The position numbers were made by a program, and so were the translations under genes. Source: Vanessa cardui (taxonomy: Eukaryota > Arthropoda > Insecta > Lepidoptera > Nymphalidae). From it: a DNA stretch of 64,000 bases. The notes beneath the pieces are model-generated. The model saw nothing but the letters and a program-made list of their open reading frames with translations, was not told where the DNA came from and made no database searches. Of this stretch, positions 31,953 to 41,945 are shown piece by piece; the stretch's first letter is position 1, and every line of letters starts with the position of its first letter. The stretch lies in NCBI RefSeq assembly GCF_905220365.1, contig NC_061140.1, positions 12,774,501 to 12,838,500 on the forward strand. Reading direction: 5' to 3'.

Positions 31953-33194
31953 ATGTCTGAGTTAGACACCATTTATAAAGCCTTAAGGTTGGTACCCGAG
32001 TTCGACGGGAACCCAAATGTACTTACTAGATTTTTAAAATTATGTGATCAATTGGTAGGACAGTTTTGTAGTGATAGTAGTAGTGAATTAAGTAGGTGTG
32101 CTCTTCTCAACGGAATTCTTAACAAAGTAACAGGCTCTGCTGCTCGCTTAATTAATTCTAATGGGATTCCATCCGACTGGCAAGGCATTCGAACTGCTTT
32201 AGTGAACAACTTCGCGGACCAACGAGATGAAACCGCTCTATATAACGATTTAGCTATTTTATCGCAAGGTTCTAGCACCGCGCAGGAGTATTATGAGCGT
32301 TGCCAGAATCTATACAGTACTATAATGACCTATGTAAGCCTGCATGATACCCTTGAGACCACCATTAATGCTAAACGAGATCTTTATCGTAAATTAACGC
32401 TTCAAGCGTATTTGCGAGGTTTGAACGATCCCTTAGGATCGCGCATACGTTGCATGCGCCCTGAGACCATCGAAAAGGCATTAGAATTCGTACACGAGGA
32501 GATGAATACTATGTACCTACAAAATCGGAACCAAAAATTACCTGACAAAAAATCTATAAATTCTATGTCCGTACCAAATCATTTTGTAAGTGCCTATAAA
32601 ATGCCTAACCAACAGTTTTCAATGCCCACGCCTAAACCTTTTAACTTTAATATACCTGGCCCTTCACGCCCTCATTTCGTTCCACCATCTACACCGCAAT
32701 GGAGACAGAATCGGTATCAACCCCGCCAATTCGGTCCAACACATACGCAACAAATTTTTAGATCGTCACCGCCAAATTATAACCCTCAACAAAATAACTT
32801 TCAAATAGGTTCACGTCTTAACCACCAAGCTGTTAACCAACCACGTCCTATGAGTGGAGTAAGCCATTATGTTACAAGACCATTGCCGCCTACACAACCA
32901 ACAATTACAGGACATAACTGGGCAAAATCCGGGAACCCACCCCCTACGAACTACTTTAAATCTAAAGAAGTAAATTACAATAGTTTCATTGACAATTCTA
33001 TATACGATGAATATGCCGATTATTACGATCCTTATTACGATATTAGCGAGTACGTAGAATACCAGCAACCCTATGAATATTCCGTACAGGAACCTTTAGA
33101 AAATTGTACAGAAACACCCCAAGTGGAAGCCGATAGCGTTAAAACAAACGAGCAGGATTTTTCGAAGGACCGGAAGTCCGACACCTTAAAATAG
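31953..33194 (+). CDS. gag: Retroelement gag polyprotein
   Basis: The frame is open from 31821, but that first codon is GTG; the first ATG is at 31953 and gives 413 residues beginning MSELDTIYKALRLVPEFDG. This is the typical opening of errantivirus gag/capsid (ALRLVPEFDG, then helical capsid domain to about residue 190). The C-terminal half is Pro/Gln/Asn/Tyr-rich; no CCHC zinc knuckle is seen, which is common in this group. It forms the virus-like particle core. It overlaps the pol frame by about 50 nt near its stop (pol frame open from 33143). Confidence 0.85.
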   Translation: MSELDTIYKALRLVPEFDGNPNVLTRFLKLCDQLVGQFCSDSSSELSRCALLNGILNKVTGSAARLINSNGIPSDWQGIRTALVNNFADQRDETALYNDLAILSQGSSTAQEYYERCQNLYSTIMTYVSLHDTLETTINAKRDLYRKLTLQAYLRGLNDPLGSRIRCMRPETIEKALEFVHEEMNTMYLQNRNQKLPDKKSINSMSVPNHFVSAYKMPNQQFSMPTPKPFNFNIPGPSRPHFVPPSTPQWRQNRYQPRQFGPTHTQQIFRSSPPNYNPQQNNFQIGSRLNHQAVNQPRPMSGVSHYVTRPLPPTQPTITGHNWAKSGNPPPTNYFKSKEVNYNSFIDNSIYDEYADYYDPYYDISEYVEYQQPYEYSVQEPLENCTETPQVEADSVKTNEQDFSKDRKSDTLK

Positions 33195-36100
33195 AAATTA
33201 ATCTTCAAACCCAACGTCAGCTTCCGTACATTCAAATCGCATCACCTCCTATGAAACTATTAATAGATACAGGAGCAAATCAATCTTTTCTGTGTCCCGA
33301 GGTAGTGGAAAGATACTATAGTAACTTACCAGTAAATTACGATCCTTTTGAAGTTAAGAATATTCACGCCACCTCTAGAAATTACTATTCAATTACGTTA
33401 CCTAGCTTTAAAGAATTTAATGATTCGGATAATACGACATTTTACATTTATAAGTTCCATGATTATTTCGATGGGCTTATTGGTACAGACCTATTAGATA
33501 AGTGGGAGGCTGTAATAGATTATAAGAACAAATTGCTAAAAACTAAAACCGCTTCAAATCCGATTAAGGTATATGATTCCCGCAACGCGAATTTGTATGA
33601 GGACATTATACCAGCGAATACTTCGAAATTACTTAGGATTCCGATAAATATTCATGACGGACATGCATTTATAGAAGAACAAACCGTTTCAAATTGTATT
33701 ATAGGCGAATGCTTAACTACCGTTTCGAATAACAGGGGAATAGTTGAAGTAACCAATCCAAGTCGAAGCGACGTCATATTCTCTATGGACCGAGCAATCT
33801 CTGCAGAAATGTATAACGTACAGTGTACACCTGCCAACAAACAGCAAGATCGCATAAAAGAAGTAATTTCGCGTCTACGCACTGATCACTTAAATATCGA
33901 AGAACGTACGAACTTAGAGCTGCTTTGTGCGCAGTATGCCGATGTTTTCTACTTAGAAGGAGAGCCTTTAACTTTCACCAACAAAGTAAAGCACTCGATT
34001 AAAACAACTGATGAGGTTCCGGTTTACACAAAAAGTTATCGGTATCCCTATGTCCACAGACAGGAAGTACAAGAACAGATAGGTAAGATGCTAGAACAGG
34101 GAATCATTAGGCCTTCGAATTCAGCATGGAGCTCCCCAATTTGGGTTGTAGCTAAGAAAGCAGACGCGTCAGGGAAAGCTAAATGGCGTATAGTAGTTGA
34201 TTTCCGAAAACTCAATGAAAAGACCGTAGACGACAAGTATCCCATTCCTAATATAGCCGACGTATTAGATAAATTAGGTAATTGCCAATATTTCACAACC
34301 TTAGACCTTGCTAGTGGCTTCTATCAAGTAGAAATGAACCCCCAAGATATACCTAAAACAGCTTTTAATGTTGAACACGGCCATTTTGAATTCTTACGCA
34401 TGCCTATGGGCCTTAAAAATAGTCCATCCACTTTTCAGAGAGTCATGGACAATGTGTTGAGAGAGCTACAGAATACTATTTGTCTAGTATACCTAGATGA
34501 TATAATAGTATTTAGTACATCCCTTCAGGAGCACATAATTAACCTAGAAAAAGTATTTAAGAAATTACGTGAGTCAAATTTTAAAATACAGATGGACAAA
34601 TCAGAATTCCTAAAACTAGAAACGGCGTACCTTGGGCATGTTATTAGCAAGGATGGTATAAAACCTAACCCTGACAAAATATCGGCAATTAAGAATTACC
34701 CCTTACCTAATACCCGTACAGAAATAAAACGCTTTTTAGGATTACTTGGTTATTATAGAAAATTCATACCAGACTTTGCTAAAATAACCAAGCCTCTGAC
34801 CCAATGCTTGAAGAAAGGTTCCAAAATTGTCCAAGATCAGAATTATATCCAATGCTTTGAAAAGTGTAAAACTCTACTTGTCAATGATCCGATCCTTCAA
34901 TATCCGGACTTTTCAAAGGAATTTATACTCACAACAGATGCTTCGAATTTAGCAATTGGAGCCGTTCTTTCTCAAGGCCCCATTGGATCAGATAAACCAA
35001 TAGCATACGCATCGAGAACGCTTAATTCAAGCGAAATAAACTACAGTACGATAGAAAAGGAATTACTCGCCATTGTGTGGGCAACGAAATACTTTCGACC
35101 CTATCTTTTTGGTAGGAAGTTTAAAATTATGACAGACCATCGGCCTTTGCAATGGGTAATGAACATGAAAGAGCCCAATTCGCGCTTAACACGTTGGAGA
35201 CTACGCCTAAGTGAATATGATTACACAGTCATTTATAAACCAGGGAAAATTAATTCCAACGCCGACGCCCTATCACGAATAGAAATCCATAATGAAGAGT
35301 CTAGTTCTATTGTCGTTAACATCTCAGACAAATCTGATTCAGAAAGAACCAGAAGTATCGACTCAAGAACCGACAGTATTCATAGCGATGCAGAAAGCCC
35401 TATACTAGAAGTCCCTATTACTGATGATCCCCTTAACAAATTTAGCAGACAAATCGTATTTAACGTTGTTGGCGATATTAAAAGTAGACCTCACATAACT
35501 CACCCTTTTGAAACTTACACAAAAACTTGCATACAAATCTCCAAATCAAACCTAGAACAAGATGTAATAGATGCCATAAAAGAATACGTTACACCACGTA
35601 TAAAAACAGGAATCTTAATTAATCCCCCGCTTGAAATGTACAAAATTATACCGGTTATACAAAAGTATTTCAAAAATTCCGCAATGAACCTAGTTCTTTC
35701 CAAATTAGAAGTTGAAAACGTTAAGGATTACCTAAAGCAACAAGAAATTATTAAGAACTATCATGAAGGCAAGACGAACCATAGAGGCATTAATGAATGT
35801 TGTTTAGCTCTGTCTAAACGTTATTTCTGGCCAAAAATGAAAAACCAAGTGACAAAATTCATTAATGAGTGTCTTATTTGCGGTCAGGCAAAATATGACC
35901 GAAATCCTGTAAGACCTAGATATGAAATTGTACCACCACCTACCAAGCCTATGGAAGTTGTACACTTGGATTTATTCAGCGTAGATAGTAACAAGTACCT
36001 AACAATTATCGATGCATTCTCGAAATATGCACAAGCATATTCTTTGAGAGATGCTACAGCCGTTAGTGTAGTTCAGGCTTTATTAAAGTTCTCTTCCCAT

Positions 36101-36826
36101 CATGGTATGGCTCTTAAATACATTACGGATAATGGCCCTGAATTTACAAATCAACTATTTTCTGAATTCATTAAATTACACAAAATTGAACATCATAGAA
36201 TATGCCCCAATACACCCAATGAAAATGGAATGATAGAACGCTTTCATAATACCCTACTCGAACACTTGCGTATCTTAAAATTAGAACACCGCAATGAATC
36301 CGTTACCAACCTTATGACGTACGCTGTAATGGCATATAATAGTTCAATCCATTCTTTCACGAAATGTCGCCCAATAGAAATAATTACTGGTCATTTAGAT
36401 CCGCGAGATCCTTTAGACATGAATATAACAGAGCACCTATTGCAGGAATATATACTAGATCACCGTAAGCGAATGTTAAAGGTATACGAAATCATTAATG
36501 AAACCGCCCTTCAGCGTCGTACTGAAATAACCGAGAACATTAATAGAAATCGCGAGCCTGAGCAAACATATGCACCTGATCAACGAATCTATGTCAGAAA
36601 TCCCCTAGCTAATAGACAGAAATTAGCTGCCCGCTATACGAACGATACGGTTGTAACAGATTTACCTATACATATTTATACAAAGAGAAAGAGAGGACCC
36701 GTACCCAAGTCGCGCCTGAAACGGGTACCTAATAGTGCTCGTTTGTTACAGGATACAGAAAACACTACTCGCGTTAATGCTGGCTCAGATCCTGAAGCTG
36801 GGACAAGCAGACGTGATAACACTTGA
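33143..36826 (+). CDS. pol: Retroelement pol polyprotein (protease-RT-RNase H-integrase)
   Basis: The frame is open from 33143, -1 relative to gag, and has its first ATG at 33251 (1191 residues from there). Counting from that ATG: aspartic protease LLIDTGANQSF at residues 3-13; reverse transcriptase with LDLASGF and YLDD at about 414-417; RNase H with TDAS and the TDHRPL region; integrase with an HHCC zinc module (about 850-890) and catalytic D907, D960 and E996, a D-D-35-E spacing. No stop or frameshift interrupts it. Expression is probably by -1 frameshifting from gag. It overlaps the env frame by about 75-90 nt at its 3' end. Confidence 0.92.
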   Translation, partial: NKRAGFFEGPEVRHLKIEINLQTQRQLPYIQIASPPMKLLIDTGANQSFLCPEVVERYYSNLPVNYDPFEVKNIHATSRNYYSITLPSFKEFNDSDNTTFYIYKFHDYFDGLIGTDLLDKWEAVIDYKNKLLKTKTASNPIKVYDSRNANLYEDIIPANTSKLLRIPINIHDGHAFIEEQTVSNCIIGECLTTVSNNRGIVEVTNPSRSDVIFSMDRAISAEMYNVQCTPANKQQDRIKEVISRLRTDHLNIEERTNLELLCAQYADVFYLEGEPLTFTNKVKHSIKTTDEVPVYTKSYRYPYVHRQEVQEQIGKMLEQGIIRPSNSAWSSPIWVVAKKADASGKAKWRIVVDFRKLNEKTVDDKYPIPNIADVLDKLGNCQYFTTLDLASGFYQVEMNPQDIPKTAFNVEHGHFEFLRMPMGLKNSPSTFQRVMDNVLRELQNTICLVYLDDIIVFSTSLQEHIINLEKVFKKLRESNFKIQMDKSEFLKLETAYLGHVISKDGIKPNPDKISAIKNYPLPNTRTEIKRFLGLLGYYRKFIPDFAKITKPLTQCLKKGSKIVQDQNYIQCFEKCKTLLVNDPILQYPDFSKEFILTTDASNLAIGAVLSQGPIGSDKPIAYASRTLNSSEINYSTIEKELLAIVWATKYFRPYLFGRKFKIMTDHRPLQWVMNMKEPNSRLTRWRLRLSEYDYTVIYKPGKINSNADALSRIEIHNEESSSIVVNISDKSDSERTRSIDSRTDSIHSDAESPILEVPITDDPLNKFSRQIVFNVVGDIKSRPHITHPFETYTKTCIQISKSNLEQDVIDAIKEYVTPRIKTGILINPPLEMYKIIPVIQKYFKNSAMNLVLSKLEVENVKDYLKQQEIIKNYHEGKTNHRGINECCLALSKRYFWPKMKNQVTKFINECLICGQAKYDRNPVRPRYEIVPPPTKPMEVVHLDLFSVDSNKYLTIIDAFSKYAQAYSLRDATAVSVVQALLKFSSHHGMALKYITDNGPEFTNQLFSEFIKLHKIEHHRICPNTPNENGMIERFHNTLLEHLRILKLEHRNESVTNLMTYAVMAYNSSIHSFTKCRPIEIITGHLDPRDPLDMNITEHLLQEYILDHRKRMLKVYEIINETALQRRTEITENINRNREPEQTYAPDQRIYVRNPLANRQKLAARYTNDTVVTDLPIHIYTKRKRGPVPKSRLKRVPNSARLLQDTENTTRVNAGSDPEAGTSRRDNT

Positions 36827-38474
36827 AAGCTTAAAAAATGGACCGGGTATTCTCCCCTTCAACCTAGGACCTACTAGAATAATTTCCCATTTCCATTCTT
36901 TTGTTCAAATTATAAATTTAAATAATGTGCGAAATAGGTTAGAATCCGTTCGAGAGAAGTTAAGCAACCTAGCACCTGACTTAAATAATAAAACTTCGTT
37001 ACTTTACGCCCCGCATATCAAATTTCTTGCAACGAAATTAAATGACATGTCAGAGCAACTGTTAACCTTTCAAGGAAAACGTTCAAAAAGAGGCCTCGTT
37101 AACGGTCTTGGTTCCATAATCAAAAGTATCTCCGGAAATTTAGATTATACGGACGCACTAAAGTACGAAAATGCCATTGCTATTCTACAAAAGAACGAAA
37201 ATAACTTAGCCATTGAAATAAATCATCAAATAAGTTTAAGCAAGCAGTGGGCATCTCAGAGTTCAAATGTTACAGATAGGATAGTAGAAAACCAGAGGAA
37301 AATAGAGAACATTATTAAAACCATCTTAGATAATGATGTTAGGAAAGAAGAAGATGCAATTAAGTATTTTCATTTAGCCCAGCTACTTACAATACTAGGT
37401 GATGACATAGACAATTTGTCACAAGAGTTGTCAAAACTACAGAATCTATTGGCATTCATAAGAGCTAAAAGCATCCATTATTCCGTTCTCGATTACGACA
37501 CTTATATAGTTATGTTAAATAAACTAAAAGGTTTATACAATTCAAATGTAGTGCTAGATATTAATTTTAGGGAATATTTAGATCTATTAAGATTAGGATA
37601 TTATTATAAAGATAATGATATAATCTTGGTAATTAAGTTTCCAATCATGAATCCCAATAACTACATCCTTTACAAATTGTCCTTAGCCCCTAATAGTAAT
37701 GATAAAATTATAATCCCTACCTATCCATACGTAGCAATTAACGAGAAAGATCTACTGTATATAGAGACAGAATGTCCGAAGTACAGTCACGGTCATCTTT
37801 GCGAGGACAACTTAAACCGACACTATGGAGAGCAAACGAGCTGCATTCAACATCTTATACTCCAGCAACATATCCATGAAACCTGTCGGGTTACTCCAGT
37901 AATCTTATCTTCTCAAGCCATGGAACAATTGGATGATCGTCACTATGTTCTGAGCTTTCCCAACTTAACGAAAGTTCATTTAACCTGTTCTCAAGATCAA
38001 TACAAAAACCTTCTCGGAAGCTATCTAGCTGAAATACCTAAAGGGTGTGCTCTACAAACGTCCATCTTCACCATCACTAACCACCATGATCAAGTAAAAG
38101 GACAAGTTTTGAAAATGTTGAATATAGAATATAGTAATGAAGATCCATACAAAGCGACAGCGAAGAACATCTTGAAATTGAACAGTATAGATTTGACTCA
38201 CTTACATTCAACCAATACCAGGATTGCCTCTCAAGAACCAGTGACTTTGGAATTGTCGAACTTAGACACGCTCTATCACACGACTATACCTGTCTACCTA
38301 CTCATCGGTGCATCAGTACTCACTATTAGCATCGTCCTCATTCGTCGCAAATGTATGCATTTAAGAAATACCAACCAGAAGGACAATGAGGCAACCAGAA
38401 CACAAGAAGTCCAGGACAGCCCCAGAGATCCTATGTCTCTATCAGCACTATTTTCGACAAAAGTCTCCAAATAG
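36752..38474 (+). CDS. env: Retroelement envelope glycoprotein (errantivirus env, F-protein-like)
   Basis: The uninterrupted frame runs from a GTG at 36735 to TAG at 38474; the first in-frame ATG is 36777. A splice acceptor (TTTGTTACAG ending 36751) precedes 36752, so translation probably starts on a spliced leader exon. Features: hydrophobic signal-like stretch at the N-terminus, furin-type site RSKR at 37080-37091 followed by a Gly-rich fusion-peptide-like segment, Asn-glycosylation sites, Cys-rich C-terminal part of the ectodomain, a membrane anchor at about 38282-38345 and a short cytoplasmic tail. The layout resembles insect errantivirus Env and baculovirus F proteins. No break seen. Confidence 0.88.
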
Positions 38475-38487
38475 CTGCTGATCCTGC

Positions 38488-38495
38488 GGAGGGAG
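38488..38495 (+). other. Polypurine tract
   Basis: GGAGGGAG directly precedes the 3' LTR, the expected plus-strand priming site. Confidence 0.8.
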
Positions 38496-38872
38496 TTGTT
38501 AAGAAATAATCGCAAGACCTCCCGAACATCGAGCGCTACCAAGAATTACCATACCGTGAGAAATAATCACACCATGCATTCCTTGAAGCTACCACCTGTT
38601 GCCAGCGTCGCTGCTTTGTTTCGCAAGACCTCCCGAACATCGAGCGCTACCAAGAATCACCATACCGTGGGGACCATTCAGTGATTTACCGATTTCGTAT
38701 ATAAATATGTAATTCAGACTACAGAACTTCACTTTTTGTTCTAACATCGAACAGACTGTCACGTATATTATAAATTAGAAATAATTAATTGTTAAATTAA
38801 ATTATTTAAATAAACGTATAAGTTAAATTCGTTCGGTTTCATTCTGCATCCTCAACGGCAGCCCTACGTAAT
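38496..38872 (+). repeat. 3' LTR of the errantivirus-like element
   Basis: 377 bp, same length as the 5' LTR and with no difference found on direct reading. Followed by TGGT, the target duplication. Confidence 0.95.
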
Positions 38873-39088
38873 TGGTTCAATAACATAAACAATGTCATTT
38901 ATCACTATTCATTACGTAATACATGTATTAATTTATTAAGATTAATCGAATGCAGAATAATTAGCTCCCCTCACTTTCGATCGTAATGAACAATAGTATA
39001 CATCTTACTCATTTGAATTCACAACACATAAAGAAAAAAACATACTACGATACATTTATACAAAGTCAAAGGAAAAACCACAACAACA

Positions 39089-39230
39089 TATCAATATTCA
39101 TAATTCCAATAAAGCTAATGAATAAAGGATTTGAGATTTGATTTCGAAATTGCTCTGACAATAACATACTGCAATGGTTTCCAAATAATATAAGTATTCA
39201 TTAGCTTTATTGGAATTATGAATATTGATA
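39089..39230. repeat. Hairpin-type element: 36-bp perfect inverted repeat with 70-bp spacer
   Basis: Arms 39089-39124 and 39195-39230 are exact complements (arm begins TATCAATATTCATAATTCC). The spacer has no coding capacity. It resembles a tiny snapback MITE. It lies 217 bp outside the retroelement's 3' LTR. Confidence 0.85.
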
Positions 39231-39232
39231 AG

Positions 39233-39500
39233 CTCTTGTGGTAGGAACTTCCCACTAATATTATAAACGAGAAAGTTTGTGAGGATGGATGTAAGTATGT
39301 TTCTTACTACCCAAAAGTACCTTAAACTACCGAAAGGATTTGTATGAAATTTTACAGTAATATAGATTATACATTAGAATAACACATAGGCTACAATTTA
39401 TAATGATTTTACGTAATTTGTTCATAATAAACGATATATATCACCAGCGCGAAGCCCGGCTGGGTATCTACCCAGTCGGGCACCCTACTATCTAGTCTAA
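39233..39500 (+). repeat. Interspersed lepidopteran repeat fragment
   Basis: It contains AACGAGAAAGTTTGTGAGGA then TGGATGTAAGTATGTTTCTT, ATAACACATAGGCTACAATT and CACCAGCGCGAAGCCCGGCT, a familiar motif string in lepidopteran intergenic DNA. Class not resolved. Confidence 0.5.
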
Positions 39501-41824
39501 CACATATGTTTCGAAAGCAAATTCCGATTAAGGGCACGCCTAGCTTTCCGTATCCATTCAAGAGCTCAAAATACGCACGTCCTAACATAACCTCCTATGA
39601 ACTACTTTCGGCTAAGGACGTTGTCGTCGGAGGGTTATATGTTTTTATAGCTTGACATAAAAAACGCTCAACACCATATTTGAGGACATAAAGTTCAGCT
39701 ATATAATATCACAAAAAAAATCCTTAATTAAAAATATTAAACTGTAGCATAGGTACATACTACACATTACTATACTCGTATACAATACTTTTACACAATA
39801 TCCTAATATAACCTGTCTAAGGTATATTTTAGATATGCAAAAATAGTTCCACAAAAAGGTAACATGACTGTCCTTTTTTGCTTTCCTCAACTTCATCACG
39901 CCACACATCGTTTGACGTCACTTCGTATTTCAACGATAAGAATTTTTTAAACGTTTATAGTTTATCTCATCTTCGGCGTATATCATTGGATGAAAATCTT
40001 CCACTTGTGTATCGAACAACCTTAGTAACTGCTTGGTGTATTCAGTCAGTTAAAAACTAGAAGGGTATACTGTATTTACATATTCTTATTTTAAGACTGG
40101 TAAGAGTTAAATTTGTTAATATTACTATTTGTTAAGTTAAACACGGAACTGATAACTAAATATTGAATACTAAAACACTGATAATAATTAATTGGTTTGT
40201 GCAATCACACGATTTTTCAGCAGAGACTAAAGCAAATTAATGCCACTCCGTATGCTGATCGAACGGCTGTTAATTGGGCGACTAATTAAGCTAGTTGTTT
40301 GTGTCATATACCTCTTGGTAAGTGTTTCGCGCTGACAAATAACACGATATGTCCTATATCTTGTAATTACATCAACATAGCGATCACACTTGCAATCATC
40401 GTAATATTCTACGAGTTTGATATTTCTTTTGTAAATATGCAGATTGTATACACTTTAAATAAATACATAATATTGTCATGACCTATACTAACAGCAATAT
40501 AATATTGAAGACAACAAGGTAATACAAAACATTAAATATAAATAAAGTGATAAATATACGTTAATATTTATCAACTTACACCCCTTTAAAATTAAAATGA
40601 TCAGTATTTAAAAAAAAAATTAAAACAAGTATATTTTAAAAATTCCGTATTTATGCATGATGTGTGAAGGAGTTCCTTAAGCTGGTACAAATTCTGGGTG
40701 CACGATCATATCATGCTAATCATAAAAATACATTGTCTTTGGAACAGAATCGATGTGCAAAATTGCATCTCCGTAATATAAGAGCAAGCTGTACAAACTA
40801 CATACTCATCTTGCAAGTTTGACCCTAACCAACTAACAAGCAACACATGATAAAGCTGTCCTCAAAAAGAATTGATTAAATTCATCGACTTCATTCAATG
40901 AACTGTGTCATGATTATTTATAACTCGGACACTAAATAACGATTTTCTTCTATTTACGGAAGATATCATTATTATCTAACTATTTACACAACGCTTCGTT
41001 ACGATAGTGATCGTTAAACAAAACTATTATCTTTAATAATATTATCGCTTCGGTGATAAATTTTAAACAATATTTGTTTATCATTTATCCGGGTACTAAG
41101 TAAATACACAGTAAGGTCAACAAATATTTTAATATTTAAATGTATTTGTTATCGGTTAATCAGTGATAGGTTTGACTTTGACAATCGTGATACGGGAAAA
41201 AGAAATCAAAAATTTTGAAAAAATATTTTAAAACACCACAACACCACAACACCACACAAATCTGATTTAAACTTCTAAAAAAAAGGCTTTCTATCTTTTT
41301 TTAACCCCATGCGTGAAAAAGAGATAGCATCAGATTGACAACTATTTTATTTAGATGGTGAATTTTATTGTCATTGAACATTAACGAATGCTTTACGACC
41401 GTATGTATATAATCTAAATTTTGCTTTGTAACAGGTGTTGTAATAAAGAAAACAATTAACAATAAAACTATTTTCATAGACACTTGGATGCAAGTCAAAA
41501 AAAAAATAATGAATGTAAATAAGTAGGCGATGGTGCCAAAGGAAAATGAAAACTAATCCCGAAATATTCATATACAGGGCAATTTTTCTACCATTATCAA
41601 GGAATATCCAAAGCATTAGACAATCAAAGTTTCTGGTGACCAATGGCCAGTGAGCTCGTGATCCTGAGCGCTGCTGTTAGCTTTTGCCATAATCATTCGT
41701 TATGTTGGTATTCTGCGTACAACCACAGGAATGGAAAACTTTCAGTTAGAAGAAATATCAATTGACACAAGTACTATGACTACTAAAAGAATGAACGTCG
41801 AAAATATTTAAAACTTTTCTTTAC
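39501..41824. other. Intronic DNA without recognised features
   Basis: AT-rich DNA. Apart from a short ACACCACA tandem run at about 41232-41257, I see no gene or repeat here. Confidence 0.4.
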
Positions 41825-41945
41825 GTGATAGGTAGCAAACGAGCAGGAGGCTCTGTCACCTGCAACACCAGGGGGCTTACAGGTAGATTGCAGGGGGAAT
41901 AAGGAAAGTGTACGCTCTTTTCTTGAAGTTTCCCAAGTCGAAAAA
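41825..41945 (+). repeat. Interspersed repeat fragment (GCAAACGAGCAGGAGGCTC family)
   Basis: It contains AGCAAACGAGCAGGAGGCTC, ACACCAGGGGGCTTACAGGT and TACGCTCTTTTCTTGAAG, in the order seen in this very common lepidopteran repeat. The inverse-strand copy is at 55248-55395. Confidence 0.55.

Larger units (their letters stand above)
31216..38872 (+). mobile_element. Full-length LTR retroelement of the Ty3/gypsy errantivirus type (env-bearing)
   Basis: 7657 bp bounded by 377-bp LTRs that read as identical, with the 4-bp target duplication TGGT at 31212-31215 and 38873-38876. Order: LTR, tRNA-Ser-type primer site, gag, pol (protease, reverse transcriptase, RNase H, integrase), env, purine tract, LTR. 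All three reading frames are open from end to end. LTR termini, PBS adjacent to the LTR and presence of env fit errantiviruses of insects such as 17.6/297/tom. It sits in the 38-kb AMFR intron, antisense to the gene. Identical LTRs imply very recent insertion. Confidence 0.95.

Noticed and set aside
36735..36776. env start at 36735
   Set aside because: The codon is GTG and lies within pol; a spliced start or the ATG at 36777 is more plausible.
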